Positions 32,107-39,926 of a stretch of DNA of 54,222 nucleotides are shown here, piece by piece. The notes below the pieces were generated by a model, which did no database searches, was not told where the DNA came from, and was given only the letters and a program-made list of their open reading frames with translations. Within the stretch, counting starts at the first letter, position 1. Every line of letters starts with the position of its first letter. The DNA comes from an uncultured Christensenella sp. (GTDB lineage Bacteria; Bacillota; Clostridia; Christensenellales; UBA1750). The stretch is from the NCBI GenBank assembly GCA_905193155.1, contig CAJJNQ010000014.1:1-54222 (forward strand), in the 5' to 3' direction. The position numbers were made by a program, and so were the translations under genes.

Positions 32107-33791
32107 GTCCTCTCTTCCACCTCGCTTTCGATGGTCAGCCCATAATCGCTCCCGTAAAGAAGCTTGATGCGCCGGTTGGTGTTGCGCAAACCGATCCCGT
32201 AGCGGGATTTTTTGACCATGATGTTGCTGTCGTCACGCAGCATCTCCTGCAATTTTTTGAGTTTCTCCGGCGGGATGCCCAAACCGTCATCCTCAACGGA
32301 CAGCACAATGTTATATCCTTCCTGCCGCGCGCGCACGATCAGCGTACAGCCCGGCATATCGCTCATGCCGTGCTTCAGGGAATTTTCGATCAGCGGCTGC
32401 AAGATGATCTTAGGGCAAGACAAGTCCTTGATGCTCTCGTCCATATAGAGCTCGTATTTGAATCTCTTCTTATACCGCACCTGTTGAATGGTGAGATAGT
32501 TACGGGCATAATCCATCTCCTGCTCCACGGTCAGGAAATAATCGCCGTTGTTGATGGAAAGGCGGAACAGCTTGGCCAGCGCCTGCACCATCTCGATGGC
32601 CTCCGGCGTGCGGCCCGTTTCCATCACTCGAACGATGGAATCGAGCGTGTTGTAGAGAAAATGGGGATTGATCTGCTCCTGAAGCGCGCCGATCTCCATG
32701 CGCCGCAACTGCTCCTGACGATCCACCGTCTCCTGCATGAGTCCCCGGATTCTGCGCAACATGACGTTATAGGAATGCGCCAGCGAAGCGTATTCGGCAA
32801 AGCCCTCTTCGGGCAGACTCATGCGGTTGTCATCCAGATTGCGCTCGATGCGCTGCATGCTCACCTGAATATCGGTCAGCGGCTGCACGATGCGCATCGA
32901 CAGCCACAGCGCCACCAGCAGCACGCCCGCCGTCAGCGCGATAACCACCCAGGTCACGCGGGAGATGAATGCGGTCGAATATTTCGCTACGTCGTCAGAT
33001 GTGACGGAGGCGGTCAGCTTCCAATTCGTACCCTCGATGGGTTGGGCCAGCACCATGCTCTGGTCCTCGCTCTGTGTATCCTCGTGTAAGATGTTTTCCT
33101 CGGAGATCAACTCCAGCGACATCAGCTTCTGTTCAGGATGATAGATGATGTTTCCGCTATCATCCAATATATAGAGATAACCGGTATCACCCAGCGTCAC
33201 GCTGCGGCAGATGTCCTCCAACGGCTCCAGACGCATATCCGCCATCAGGATGCCGGTATGGGGAAGATCGTCCTGCCAATAGCGCACCTTGCGCGTGACC
33301 GACACCACCCAGGGATACCCGCCCGGATAAAGGTTCTGCACATGCGGCCGGGAAAACACCGTCTCCCCCAAACCCGCTGTGCGCGCCTGATTGAACCAGT
33401 CCATTGAGGTCAGGCGACAAGTCTTTTTGAGCTCTGCGCTGGGCAAACCGAGCACGGGATTGCCATACTCATCGAGCAGCAGCAGCGCCGAAAGATTCTC
33501 CATTGCGCCGGCGGACAAGCGTAGACTGCTGTCGAATTGCCGACTGTCCGCGCTGCCGCGATCCTCCATCCCGTCGGCGACCTCGCGCAACACATCCTTT
33601 ACCTGCCCAATCGAGTCCGACAGACGTTCGGATACTTGATCCATCGCCTGCAAGGTATTGCTCATGCCCAACTGGCTGAACATGGTCGTGGCGGTGGTGG
33701 AATAAATCACGTTGACTATCACCATCACCATCAGCGCCACGCCTACCATGCACAGCGGCATCACCAGCCGGATGGAAGGGCGCCATTTCAT
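32070..33791 (-). CDS. YesM-family sensor histidine kinase
   Basis: The 573-residue product has a first span (about 8-30), a double Cache-type outer domain (about 35-280, with GYLYILDDSGNIIYHPEQ), a second span near 285-305, HAMP, then a His_kinase domain with H377 in NPHFLYNTLDSI and a HATPase domain with LQPLIENSLKHGM, VEDDGLGIP and GIGLRNTNRRIKLLYG. This class senses carbohydrates and signals to AraC-type regulators. It overlaps the regulator stop by four bases upstream and the lipoprotein start downstream, so all are co-translated. Confidence 0.95.
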   Translation of the reverse strand: MKWRPSIRLVMPLCMVGVALMVMVIVNVIYSTTATTMFSQLGMSNTLQAMDQVSERLSDSIGQVKDVLREVADGMEDRGSADSRQFDSSLRLSAGAMENLSALLLLDEYGNPVLGLPSAELKKTCRLTSMDWFNQARTAGLGETVFSRPHVQNLYPGGYPWVVSVTRKVRYWQDDLPHTGILMADMRLEPLEDICRSVTLGDTGYLYILDDSGNIIYHPEQKLMSLELISEENILHEDTQSEDQSMVLAQPIEGTNWKLTASVTSDDVAKYSTAFISRVTWVVIALTAGVLLVALWLSMRIVQPLTDIQVSMQRIERNLDDNRMSLPEEGFAEYASLAHSYNVMLRRIRGLMQETVDRQEQLRRMEIGALQEQINPHFLYNTLDSIVRVMETGRTPEAIEMVQALAKLFRLSINNGDYFLTVEQEMDYARNYLTIQQVRYKKRFKYELYMDESIKDLSCPKIILQPLIENSLKHGMSDMPGCTLIVRARQEGYNIVLSVEDDGLGIPPEKLKKLQEMLRDDSNIMVKKSRYGIGLRNTNRRIKLLYGSDYGLTIESEVEERTCVTITFPKHRP

Positions 33792-35392
33792 CCGGTTGTC
33801 CCCCTCTGTATGCGGAACTCCTTAGGCGACAGGCCGCAGCGCTGCTTAAAGCAATAGCTGAAATAGCTCGCGTCGCCAAAGCCGGTCTCTTCGGCAATCT
33901 GATAGATTTTCTGGTTGCTTTCCGCCAGAAGCGACTGCGCCTTTTCGATGCGCAAATCAAGCAGATACTGCAAAAAGCTGGTGCCGGTTTCGCGCTTAAA
34001 CAGCAGCGAAAACTGCGTCTGACTCACGCCGAAGGTCTGGCAGAGCGATTCGAGCGACAGCTCCTTGTCCGGGTAGTTCTGCCGGACGTACTGCACCGCC
34101 CGCGCGATCATCTCCGATCCACTGGTGGCAACCTCTTGACGGACGCTGTCCGCAACAAACAGCGTCAAGGCGCAGAGCTGATCCATTCCGGCAGAAAGCT
34201 CTGCCGGTTGGAACACCAACTCCGCCCGGAAAGCGGAAAACGCCTGCGTAATGTCCACGCCGGACCTCCCCGCCGCATCCAGGATCGCCGAAAGCAGCTG
34301 GATCATCATCATTTGGCGGGAGGTCGGGCCGATTTCGTCGTGCGCAATGCGCTGCGCCAACTCGGCATAAAAGGCGGTGATCTCCTCCTTCTGCCCACTG
34401 CGGCACAACGCCGTGACGCGGCGAATACACTCGCCCAGCTCCGCATCCATCACCTGCGCTTCGGCATCGGTCTTCTTCGCGGCATAGACGCGCCCCTGTC
34501 CGCCGATGAGCCGTTTATCCAGCGCCGCCAACGCGTTCTGATATCCTTCACCCAGGTTCATATACCCGGTGATCTCTGCGGAAATTCCCGCCGTCGCCGT
34601 CAGGTGGAGATAGTGCCGCAGCGACTGGATTGCGTCGTCGCAGACCGACAGCGCCGCGTCCTGCCGGCCCGGCAGCAGCAGAATGAACTGCCCGCGGTAG
34701 GAAACATACTCTCCGCTGTGCCGCTTGAGCACTTCGTCGAGCACCTCCTGCACCGAGGCGTCGAGCAGGGCGGGCTGGCTGTCAAAATCACGGCGCAGCA
34801 CTTCGAGGTTTTCCTCGCTGCGCTCCAGCGAGAGCGCCGATACGCACAGCGGAAATTCAAGCAGGTCCTCCGCCAGCTGAGGCCGCGCGCACAGTGCGTG
34901 GGTGTCCCCGCCGGAAGCGCCCATGATATATTCCAATATGGCGGCGCGGCGGGCCAGCTGCGCATCCTGCGCGGCTTTTTCCCGCAGGTGCTCCAGGTCC
35001 ACGCGCTGGCGCGCCTGCTCGTCCAACTGCTCCTTGACGCGGCGCAGCACCTTCATGATGCCCTGCGCCGAAAGCGGTTTGAGCAGATAATCCAGCACCT
35101 GGCGCTGCAGCGCCTGCTTGACATAGATAAAATCGTCGTAACCGGACAGCACGATGTATTTCATGGTGGGATACATCTCCTGCAGGCGGGAGATCATTTC
35201 CATACCATCCATATAGGGCATATGCACGTCGGTGAACACCACATCCGGTTGAAACTGCCCCGCCTTTTCGATGGCGTCGATGGCGCCGGTTGCCTGCGCG
35301 CACAGCGTAAAGCCGCAGCTTTCAAAGTCCACGGTCGCCTCAATGCCCTCGCGCACCTCGTCTTCGTCATCCACCAGCATCAGCTTGTACAT
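33788..35392 (-). CDS. YesN-family response regulator (receiver plus AraC HTH)
   Basis: The 534-residue product has an N-terminal receiver (VDDEDE at 7-12, phospho-acceptor D55 in VVFTDVHMPYMDG), a long middle region of about 290 residues, and a C-terminal AraC-type double HTH (VRQNYPDKELSLESLCQTFG, then KAQSLLAESNQKIYQIAEET). The ending GDASYFSYCFKQRCGLSPKE is the standard AraC signature. It is the first gene of the sugar-sensing operon and most likely controls this operon and other glycan-use genes, possibly including ABC permeases elsewhere. Confidence 0.95.
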   Translation of the reverse strand: MYKLMLVDDEDEVREGIEATVDFESCGFTLCAQATGAIDAIEKAGQFQPDVVFTDVHMPYMDGMEMISRLQEMYPTMKYIVLSGYDDFIYVKQALQRQVLDYLLKPLSAQGIMKVLRRVKEQLDEQARQRVDLEHLREKAAQDAQLARRAAILEYIMGASGGDTHALCARPQLAEDLLEFPLCVSALSLERSEENLEVLRRDFDSQPALLDASVQEVLDEVLKRHSGEYVSYRGQFILLLPGRQDAALSVCDDAIQSLRHYLHLTATAGISAEITGYMNLGEGYQNALAALDKRLIGGQGRVYAAKKTDAEAQVMDAELGECIRRVTALCRSGQKEEITAFYAELAQRIAHDEIGPTSRQMMMIQLLSAILDAAGRSGVDITQAFSAFRAELVFQPAELSAGMDQLCALTLFVADSVRQEVATSGSEMIARAVQYVRQNYPDKELSLESLCQTFGVSQTQFSLLFKRETGTSFLQYLLDLRIEKAQSLLAESNQKIYQIAEETGFGDASYFSYCFKQRCGLSPKEFRIQRGTTG

Positions 35393-35427
35393 CGCGCCGC
35401 CTCCTCCCTTTCCGCCGCCCGCGTCTG

Positions 35428-35973
35428 TCAGATCCTATGGCTACAAATCTCCCGTCCGTTCATGGTTTTGATGGTGAACAGCCCGTCCTCATAGGTCATA
35501 TAGCTGTGCTCGTTGTTCTCCTTTGGGATGGAGGTCGAGCCGGGATTGATATAGAGATTGTCGTTGCCAAAGGGCGTAAAGGCCTGCACATGGGTGTGCC
35601 CATGGATGAGCAAATCGCCGCGATTGAGCGGCGGCGGGTTCTGTGTATTGAACAGATGACCATGGGTAACAAACGCCATGCGTCCGTTTAAGAACAGCAC
35701 CATCGAATCCGACAGGATCGGAAACTCCAGCACCATCTGATCGACCTCCGCATCGCAGTTGCCGCGCACGCAGAGGAAGCGCTCCTTCATGCCGTTGAGG
35801 ATCGAAATGACTTCCTTGGGATTGTATTCCGCGGGCAGATCGTTGCGCGGGCCGTGGTAGAGCAAATCGCCCAGCAGCACGATGCGCTCAGGCGCCTCTC
35901 GCCGGTCAATCTCCGGCAGCATCCGCGCATAATAGGCCGAACCGTGTATATCCGAAGCAAAAACCAGTTTCAT
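35428..35973 (-). CDS. YfcE/MJ0936-family metallophosphoesterase
   Basis: The 181-residue product has the phosphoesterase ligands: ASDIHGS (D and H, about 6-9), LLGDLLYHGPRND with Asp, RGNCDAEVDQ (the N-C-D variant of GNHD seen in YfcE), VTHGHLF and HGHTHVQAF. YfcE-like enzymes are divalent-metal phosphodiesterases with weak in vitro activity; the natural substrate is unsettled. GGAAGAG nine bases before the ATG at 35973 sets the start; the open frame runs 24 codons further upstream. It is separate from the sugar-sensing operon by about 35 bases and on the same strand, but upstream of it, so partial co-transcription is possible. Confidence 0.9.
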   Translation of the reverse strand: MKLVFASDIHGSAYYARMLPEIDRREAPERIVLLGDLLYHGPRNDLPAEYNPKEVISILNGMKERFLCVRGNCDAEVDQMVLEFPILSDSMVLFLNGRMAFVTHGHLFNTQNPPPLNRGDLLIHGHTHVQAFTPFGNDNLYINPGSTSIPKENNEHSYMTYEDGLFTIKTMNGREICSHRI

Positions 35974-36114
35974 GCTTTCGTCTCTTCCTTTCAAAACACG
36001 ATGCAATCTCTTTTTATCATACCATAAACACACCCTTGCACGCAATGAAAAACCTCGCTTCTCCCCCAGGCGCCTTTCTGTTATACTGTTGATAAAAAAG
36101 GAGGAATGGCCTTC

Positions 36115-36486
36115 ATGTACCAGCAGGACACCATTTTGCGACAGATCGAGATGCTGACGCAGGCGCTGGCGCGTATTTTCTTCCGAAAAGAAAAAGTGGT
36201 CTACGAGTTCCCCGAGCAGGAGACTGGCTATTCAGACGATGACGTTTGGTACGCGCGGATCTTACGCCTGCTGGCTTCAAGCGAGATCAACGCCGCGGAG
36301 GATGCTCTCTTTGACGGCTTTGACGCCTCATCCGTCCGGCTGCGCGCTGCGTTGGACTTCTATTCGCGCCTGAATCTCTTAAGCGACGAAGCGCTTGCCC
36401 ATGCGAACTTCAGCCGGGAGGAGATCGCACAGGGATTGGACGACATCGCGGCGCGCTGCGGCATTGAATTCCGCGATCAGATTTGA
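36115..36486 (+). CDS. DUF6483-type small helical protein
   Basis: The 123-residue product (MYQQDTILRQIEMLTQALAR...) is all-helical with no membrane span. The opening, with its repeated QIEML-LARIF pattern and later LDFYSRLNLLSDEAL, matches a small uncharacterised Clostridia family that I recall as DUF6483. Nothing points to a catalytic site. GGAGG at about ten bases favours the ATG at 36115 over an ATG three codons earlier that sits right against the ribosome binding site. A TATACT box occurs about 30 bases upstream. It precedes the mannonate dehydratase by 90 bases. Confidence 0.7.
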   Translation: MYQQDTILRQIEMLTQALARIFFRKEKVVYEFPEQETGYSDDDVWYARILRLLASSEINAAEDALFDGFDASSVRLRAALDFYSRLNLLSDEALAHANFSREEIAQGLDDIAARCGIEFRDQI

Positions 36487-36576
36487 ATTTCGCCTTGTCA
36501 GCAGCGCTTCACGGGCAGTATAATAAAGGCAACCCTTATGCGCAAAACCACTTTCAAAAAACAGGGGGTACAGAAC

Positions 36577-37644
36577 ATGTCGATTCCCATGAAGACCATT
36601 CCGGGCTATTACAATGAGCGTCCGGGCATCCAAGTCGGCACCAAGATGGAGGGCGAAATCACGCTGGGCAAGGACGGCCGCTACAACTTTGACGAGCAGG
36701 GCGTCCGCTTTCTCAAGCAGATGGGCGTTGATTGGGTCATGGTCTCCGACGTGCCGGAGCACAACGCCAAGACCTACAAGGCTGTGCGCGAGCAGCTTGA
36801 AGAGCGCGGACTCAAGATTTATCGCCTGCAAAACTATCAGCTGCACAATATGTCGGCCGTGACGCTGGGACTTCCCGATCGCGACCGCATGATCGATCGC
36901 TACCTGCAATACATCTCCGATCTGGGCGAAGCGGGCATCCATTACGCAACCTACGCCCACATGGGCAACGGCATCTGGCGCGGCGATATCCGGCGCGAGG
37001 TGCGCGGCGGTGCAACAGCAGGCGGTTTGGATCTGGAAGCGCCCAACAGGTCCATCGCTTTCGGCGATTTTGAGTGGCCGCTGTCCCACGGCCGCGTGTT
37101 CGGCGAAGACGAAATCTGGGAAAACTACGAATATTTTATCAAGAAGGTCAAACCCGTGGCGGAGAGCGCCGGGGTTTATATCGGCATCCATCCGGATGAT
37201 CCGCCGGTCTACACCATGGCGGGCGTGCCGCGCTGCATCTTCGGCAACTTTGAAGGCTACAAGCGCGCGCTGGAAATCGCAGACAGCCCCAACATCGGCG
37301 TATGCCTGTGCGTTGGCTGCTGGCTGGAGGGCGGCGACCTGATGGGCTGCACACCGGTAGAGTTCATCAAATATCTGGCGGAGCGCAAGAAGCTCTTCAA
37401 GCTCCACGTCCGCAACGTCACCCAGCCGCTGTATGCGCCGGGCGGCTTTAACGAGACTTTCCCCGATGCGGGATATTACAACCTGACGGACGTCATCGAA
37501 GCGCTGGACGAAGTGAACTTCGACGGCTGCATTATGAACGATCACCTGATTGACATGGTGGGCGGGCACTATACCTGCGAAGCGTTCTTCACCTCCTATC
37601 TCAAGGGTCTGGTGGACGCGGTGCAGAATCATCACAAGTTCTGA
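36577..37644 (+). CDS. uxuA: Mannonate dehydratase (UxuA family)
   Basis: The 355-residue product is a TIM-barrel of the UxuA family, which turns D-mannonate into 2-keto-3-deoxygluconate in glucuronate breakdown. The metal ligands known from the family are visible: His in GIHPDDPP (near residue 205), Cys in CLCVGCWLEGG, His in FKLHVRNV, and Asp-His in MNDHLIDM. GGGGG eight bases before the ATG supports this start over an in-frame one 13 codons earlier. It is followed after 21 bases by an SGNH hydrolase. The IlvD-like dehydratase at 4-6 kb could serve a neighbouring sugar-acid route, but no uxuB or kdgK is in the window. Confidence 0.85.
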   Translation: MSIPMKTIPGYYNERPGIQVGTKMEGEITLGKDGRYNFDEQGVRFLKQMGVDWVMVSDVPEHNAKTYKAVREQLEERGLKIYRLQNYQLHNMSAVTLGLPDRDRMIDRYLQYISDLGEAGIHYATYAHMGNGIWRGDIRREVRGGATAGGLDLEAPNRSIAFGDFEWPLSHGRVFGEDEIWENYEYFIKKVKPVAESAGVYIGIHPDDPPVYTMAGVPRCIFGNFEGYKRALEIADSPNIGVCLCVGCWLEGGDLMGCTPVEFIKYLAERKKLFKLHVRNVTQPLYAPGGFNETFPDAGYYNLTDVIEALDEVNFDGCIMNDHLIDMVGGHYTCEAFFTSYLKGLVDAVQNHHKF

Positions 37645-37665
37645 TCCGAAAGGAGTGCATCTTTC

Positions 37666-38271
37666 ATGCGCATCCTCTTTATCGGCAACAGCCATACCTA
37701 TTTCAACGACATGCCTCATCTTTGCGCCGAGCTGCTGCGCGCAGCGGGCAAGGACGTAGAAGTGACGATGCTCACGCGCGGCGGCGAAACGCTGCATGGG
37801 CATATTCTCAGCGAACAGACGCGATTTAACATACTCTTCGGGCATTACGACTGGGTAATTCTCCAGGAAGCGACCGGCGATTTTCCCTCCAAAGCGCAAT
37901 ACATGGCCGATGTGACCGTGCTCAAGGGCTGGTGCGACGAGGCAGGCAGCCGCGCTGCGCTCTACATGAACTTTGAGTCGCCTAAAGGCACGCCGCCCCT
38001 GGCTCCGCTGCGCGACGCGGTATGCGAAGCGGGGAGTCTGCTGCATCTGCCCGTTGCGCGCGCAGGCGAAGCCTTCGCTCGCGCCGAAGCGGAATGCCCG
38101 GAGATCGACCGTTATTTCACCGACCGCCACCATGCGTCGCCCGCCGGTTCCTACCTCATCGCGCTGATGATCGCCAAAGACGTTTTCGGCGTGGACCCGA
38201 AAGGGCTGCCCGATCTCTCCCTGCCCCCGGAAACGGCGGCCAAGCTGCGCCGTATCGCCGCCGAGCTTTGA
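37666..38271 (+). CDS. SGNH-fold hydrolase (GDSL-like)
   Basis: The 201-residue product has block I as FIGNSHTYFNDM (catalytic Ser9 of a GNSHT variant) and block V as TDRHHASPAGSYLIA with the Asp/His pair. The central Gly and Asn blocks are RGGET and a weak WVILQEATGD. SGNH hydrolases de-acylate sugars or lipids. No signal peptide is present. It follows the mannonate dehydratase by 21 bases, so an esterase for an acetylated uronate or hexose is a fair guess, not proven. Confidence 0.82.
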   Translation: MRILFIGNSHTYFNDMPHLCAELLRAAGKDVEVTMLTRGGETLHGHILSEQTRFNILFGHYDWVILQEATGDFPSKAQYMADVTVLKGWCDEAGSRAALYMNFESPKGTPPLAPLRDAVCEAGSLLHLPVARAGEAFARAEAECPEIDRYFTDRHHASPAGSYLIALMIAKDVFGVDPKGLPDLSLPPETAAKLRRIAAEL

Positions 38272-38285
38272 TTTTCCGTTTACCC

Positions 38286-38315
38286 GAACGCCCGGAAATT
38301 CTTTTTCGGGCGTTC
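38286..38315 (+). terminator. Hairpin between SGNH and TIGR04076 genes
   Basis: Nine-base stem GAACGCCCG / CGGGCGTTC with a 12-base loop, followed by TTATT. The T-run is short, so this is a weak terminator or attenuator in the 80-base gap. Confidence 0.45.
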
Positions 38316-38351
38316 TTATTCGTTCTGCATAGGTTACAGGAGGTTTTTGTT

Positions 38352-38761
38352 ATGCAGCATCAATGCCGCATCACCGTGCTCGATACCAAAGTGTTCCCCG
38401 AATACCAGCAGCAGTATCTGGCCGATCCGAAATCCGGCCCCTGTCCCTTTTTCAAAAAGGGCGACGTTTTTTGCTGGAACGCACCCCGGAGCGGGACGAT
38501 TTTTATCACCTGATGAACGGCAGATTCTGCGGGGAAGCCTGGGACGCGATCAGCCGCTATGTCTACACCGCGCTGCAAGGCGGCTCCATCATGCACAACT
38601 GGACCAACGACGACCGCATGATGATCGCCTGCTGCAACGACGGCACCCGCCCCGTCATCTTCAAGATTGAGCGCATCGACCTGCCGGAAACGGAGGAAGA
38701 GCGGTTATGGCTGGAAAAGCAGAACTTCAAAAACACCGCGCAGAGCGCCTATACCGGCTGA
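38352..38761 (+). pseudogene. TIGR04076-like gene with one-base frameshift in a T-run
   Basis: AGGAGG and an ATG at 38352 open the frame MQHQCRITVLDTKVFPEYQQ, which runs through PCPFFKKGDVF (the family's PCPxFKxGD motif) and then stops after FIT at about 38513. The other frame takes over with LLERTPERDDFYHLMNGRFC and continues to a TGA at 38761 with the FCGEAWDAISRY and HNWTNDDRMMIACC segments expected next. Adding one T to the six-T run at 38467-38472 joins the two into a protein of about 136 residues. This is either a fresh deletion, a sequencing error, or polymerase/ribosome slippage. The family's role is unknown. Confidence 0.75.
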
Positions 38762-38789
38762 ATGCGTGCAAATAAAAAGGAGGCTCTCC

Positions 38790-39596
38790 ATGGAACTTTC
38801 CAACGGTGTATCCATCCCCGCCATCGGGTTGGGCGTCTATAAAATGCAGGCGGGCAGCGAAATGAACGCTGCCGTAAAGGCCGCGTATCGGGCGGGTTAT
38901 CGCCTGTTCGACACGGCGCAGATGTATGGCAATGAAGCCGCGCTGGGCGAAGCACTGCGCGATGCGGGCATCCCTCGCGAGGATGTATTCCTCATCAGCA
39001 AGATCAACAACGACAGTCAGTGGTACGCCCCCGCGCTGGCAAGTATTCGGGAGACGCTGTGCAAGATGCAGACACCGTATCTCGACTCCTTCCTGATCCA
39101 CTGGCCGGGGCAAAACCCGGAGCGCACACTGGATACCTGGCGCGCGCTGGAAACCGCATACCGCGAAGGGCTGGTGCGCAGCATCGGCGTATCGAATTTC
39201 GAAACACCGCACCTCAGGCATCTGCTGGATCACTGCGAAATCCCGCCGATGATCGACCAGATCGAGCACACCCCGCTGCTGCATGATGATGCGCTGCTGA
39301 ACTTCCTGCGGGAACACGGCATCCGCGCGATGGCCTGGGCGCCGCTGCTGCGCGGCCGCTTTGGTGAGGATATCCCAAGAATAGCGGAAAAATACGGCAA
39401 AACCCCGGCGCAGATTCTGCTGCGCTGGAATATCCAGCAGGGAATCATCCCCATCCCTAAATCAAAGAACCCGGCGCGCCTTGCCGAAAACATCGACGTA
39501 TTCGACTTTGAGCTTGCGGAAGAGGACATGACCGCGCTCAATGTCATGAACTGCGGCAAGCGCACCAGCCACGACCCGCTCACCTTCGACTTCTAA
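38790..39596 (+). CDS. Aldo/keto reductase
   Basis: The 268-residue product is a TIM-barrel reductase: GLGVYKMQAG, then FDTAQMYGNEAALGEALRDA with D and Y of the tetrad, LISKINN with Lys, FLIHWPG with His, SIGVSNFE and IPIPKSKNPARLAENI for NADPH binding. It reduces aldehydes or ketones with NADPH. AAAGGAGG precedes the ATG at 38790. It is the last gene of the mannonate-dehydratase run, 28 bases after the TIGR04076 pseudogene, so a sugar-derived carbonyl is plausible. An IS3 remnant follows at once. Confidence 0.93.
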   Translation: MELSNGVSIPAIGLGVYKMQAGSEMNAAVKAAYRAGYRLFDTAQMYGNEAALGEALRDAGIPREDVFLISKINNDSQWYAPALASIRETLCKMQTPYLDSFLIHWPGQNPERTLDTWRALETAYREGLVRSIGVSNFETPHLRHLLDHCEIPPMIDQIEHTPLLHDDALLNFLREHGIRAMAWAPLLRGRFGEDIPRIAEKYGKTPAQILLRWNIQQGIIPIPKSKNPARLAENIDVFDFELAEEDMTALNVMNCGKRTSHDPLTFDF

Positions 39597-39600
39597 AAAA

Positions 39601-39890
39601 GCACAAAAACAGTCACCGTCCAGCATGAACCGCAAGGGGAACTGTCCGGACAACGCAGTGATAGAGAATTTCTTCGGGCTGCTCAAAAGTGAACTGCTGT
39701 ATTTGCAGGAGTTTCGGTCTATGAAGCATTTCAAACTGGAACTCGTTGAATATCCGGATGACTACAACAACCGCAGGATTAAGGCAAAACTGAAGGGCTT
39801 GCTGCCTGCAATTCACAGACAGCAAGCCCTTTGGCTGCTTGAACAATTTGTATTGAAAATATTAGTCTAACCTTTGGGGGTCACTTCAAT
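39601..39890 (+). pseudogene. IS3-family transposase remnant (C-terminal end)
   Basis: The segment encodes MNRKGNCPDNAVIENFFGLL followed by KSELLYLQEF and YNNRRIKAKLKGLLPAIHR, which is the conserved end of the IS3/IS150 OrfB integrase core with the last catalytic Glu in DNAVIENFF. Everything upstream of SMNRKGNC is missing, and the stop context is altered (LEQFVLKILV). CTTTGGGGGTCACTTCA at about 39874-39890 resembles the right end of such elements. No second copy or target duplication was found. Confidence 0.85.
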
Positions 39891-39926
39891 TTTGCTGCGG
39901 CTGTTTTTGTCACGATGCTCTTTGCA

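Noticed and set aside
36379..38133. 584-codon minus-strand open frame opposite mannonate dehydratase and SGNH hydrolase
   Set aside because: Spans two real plus-strand genes and their gap, has no start signal and no family features.
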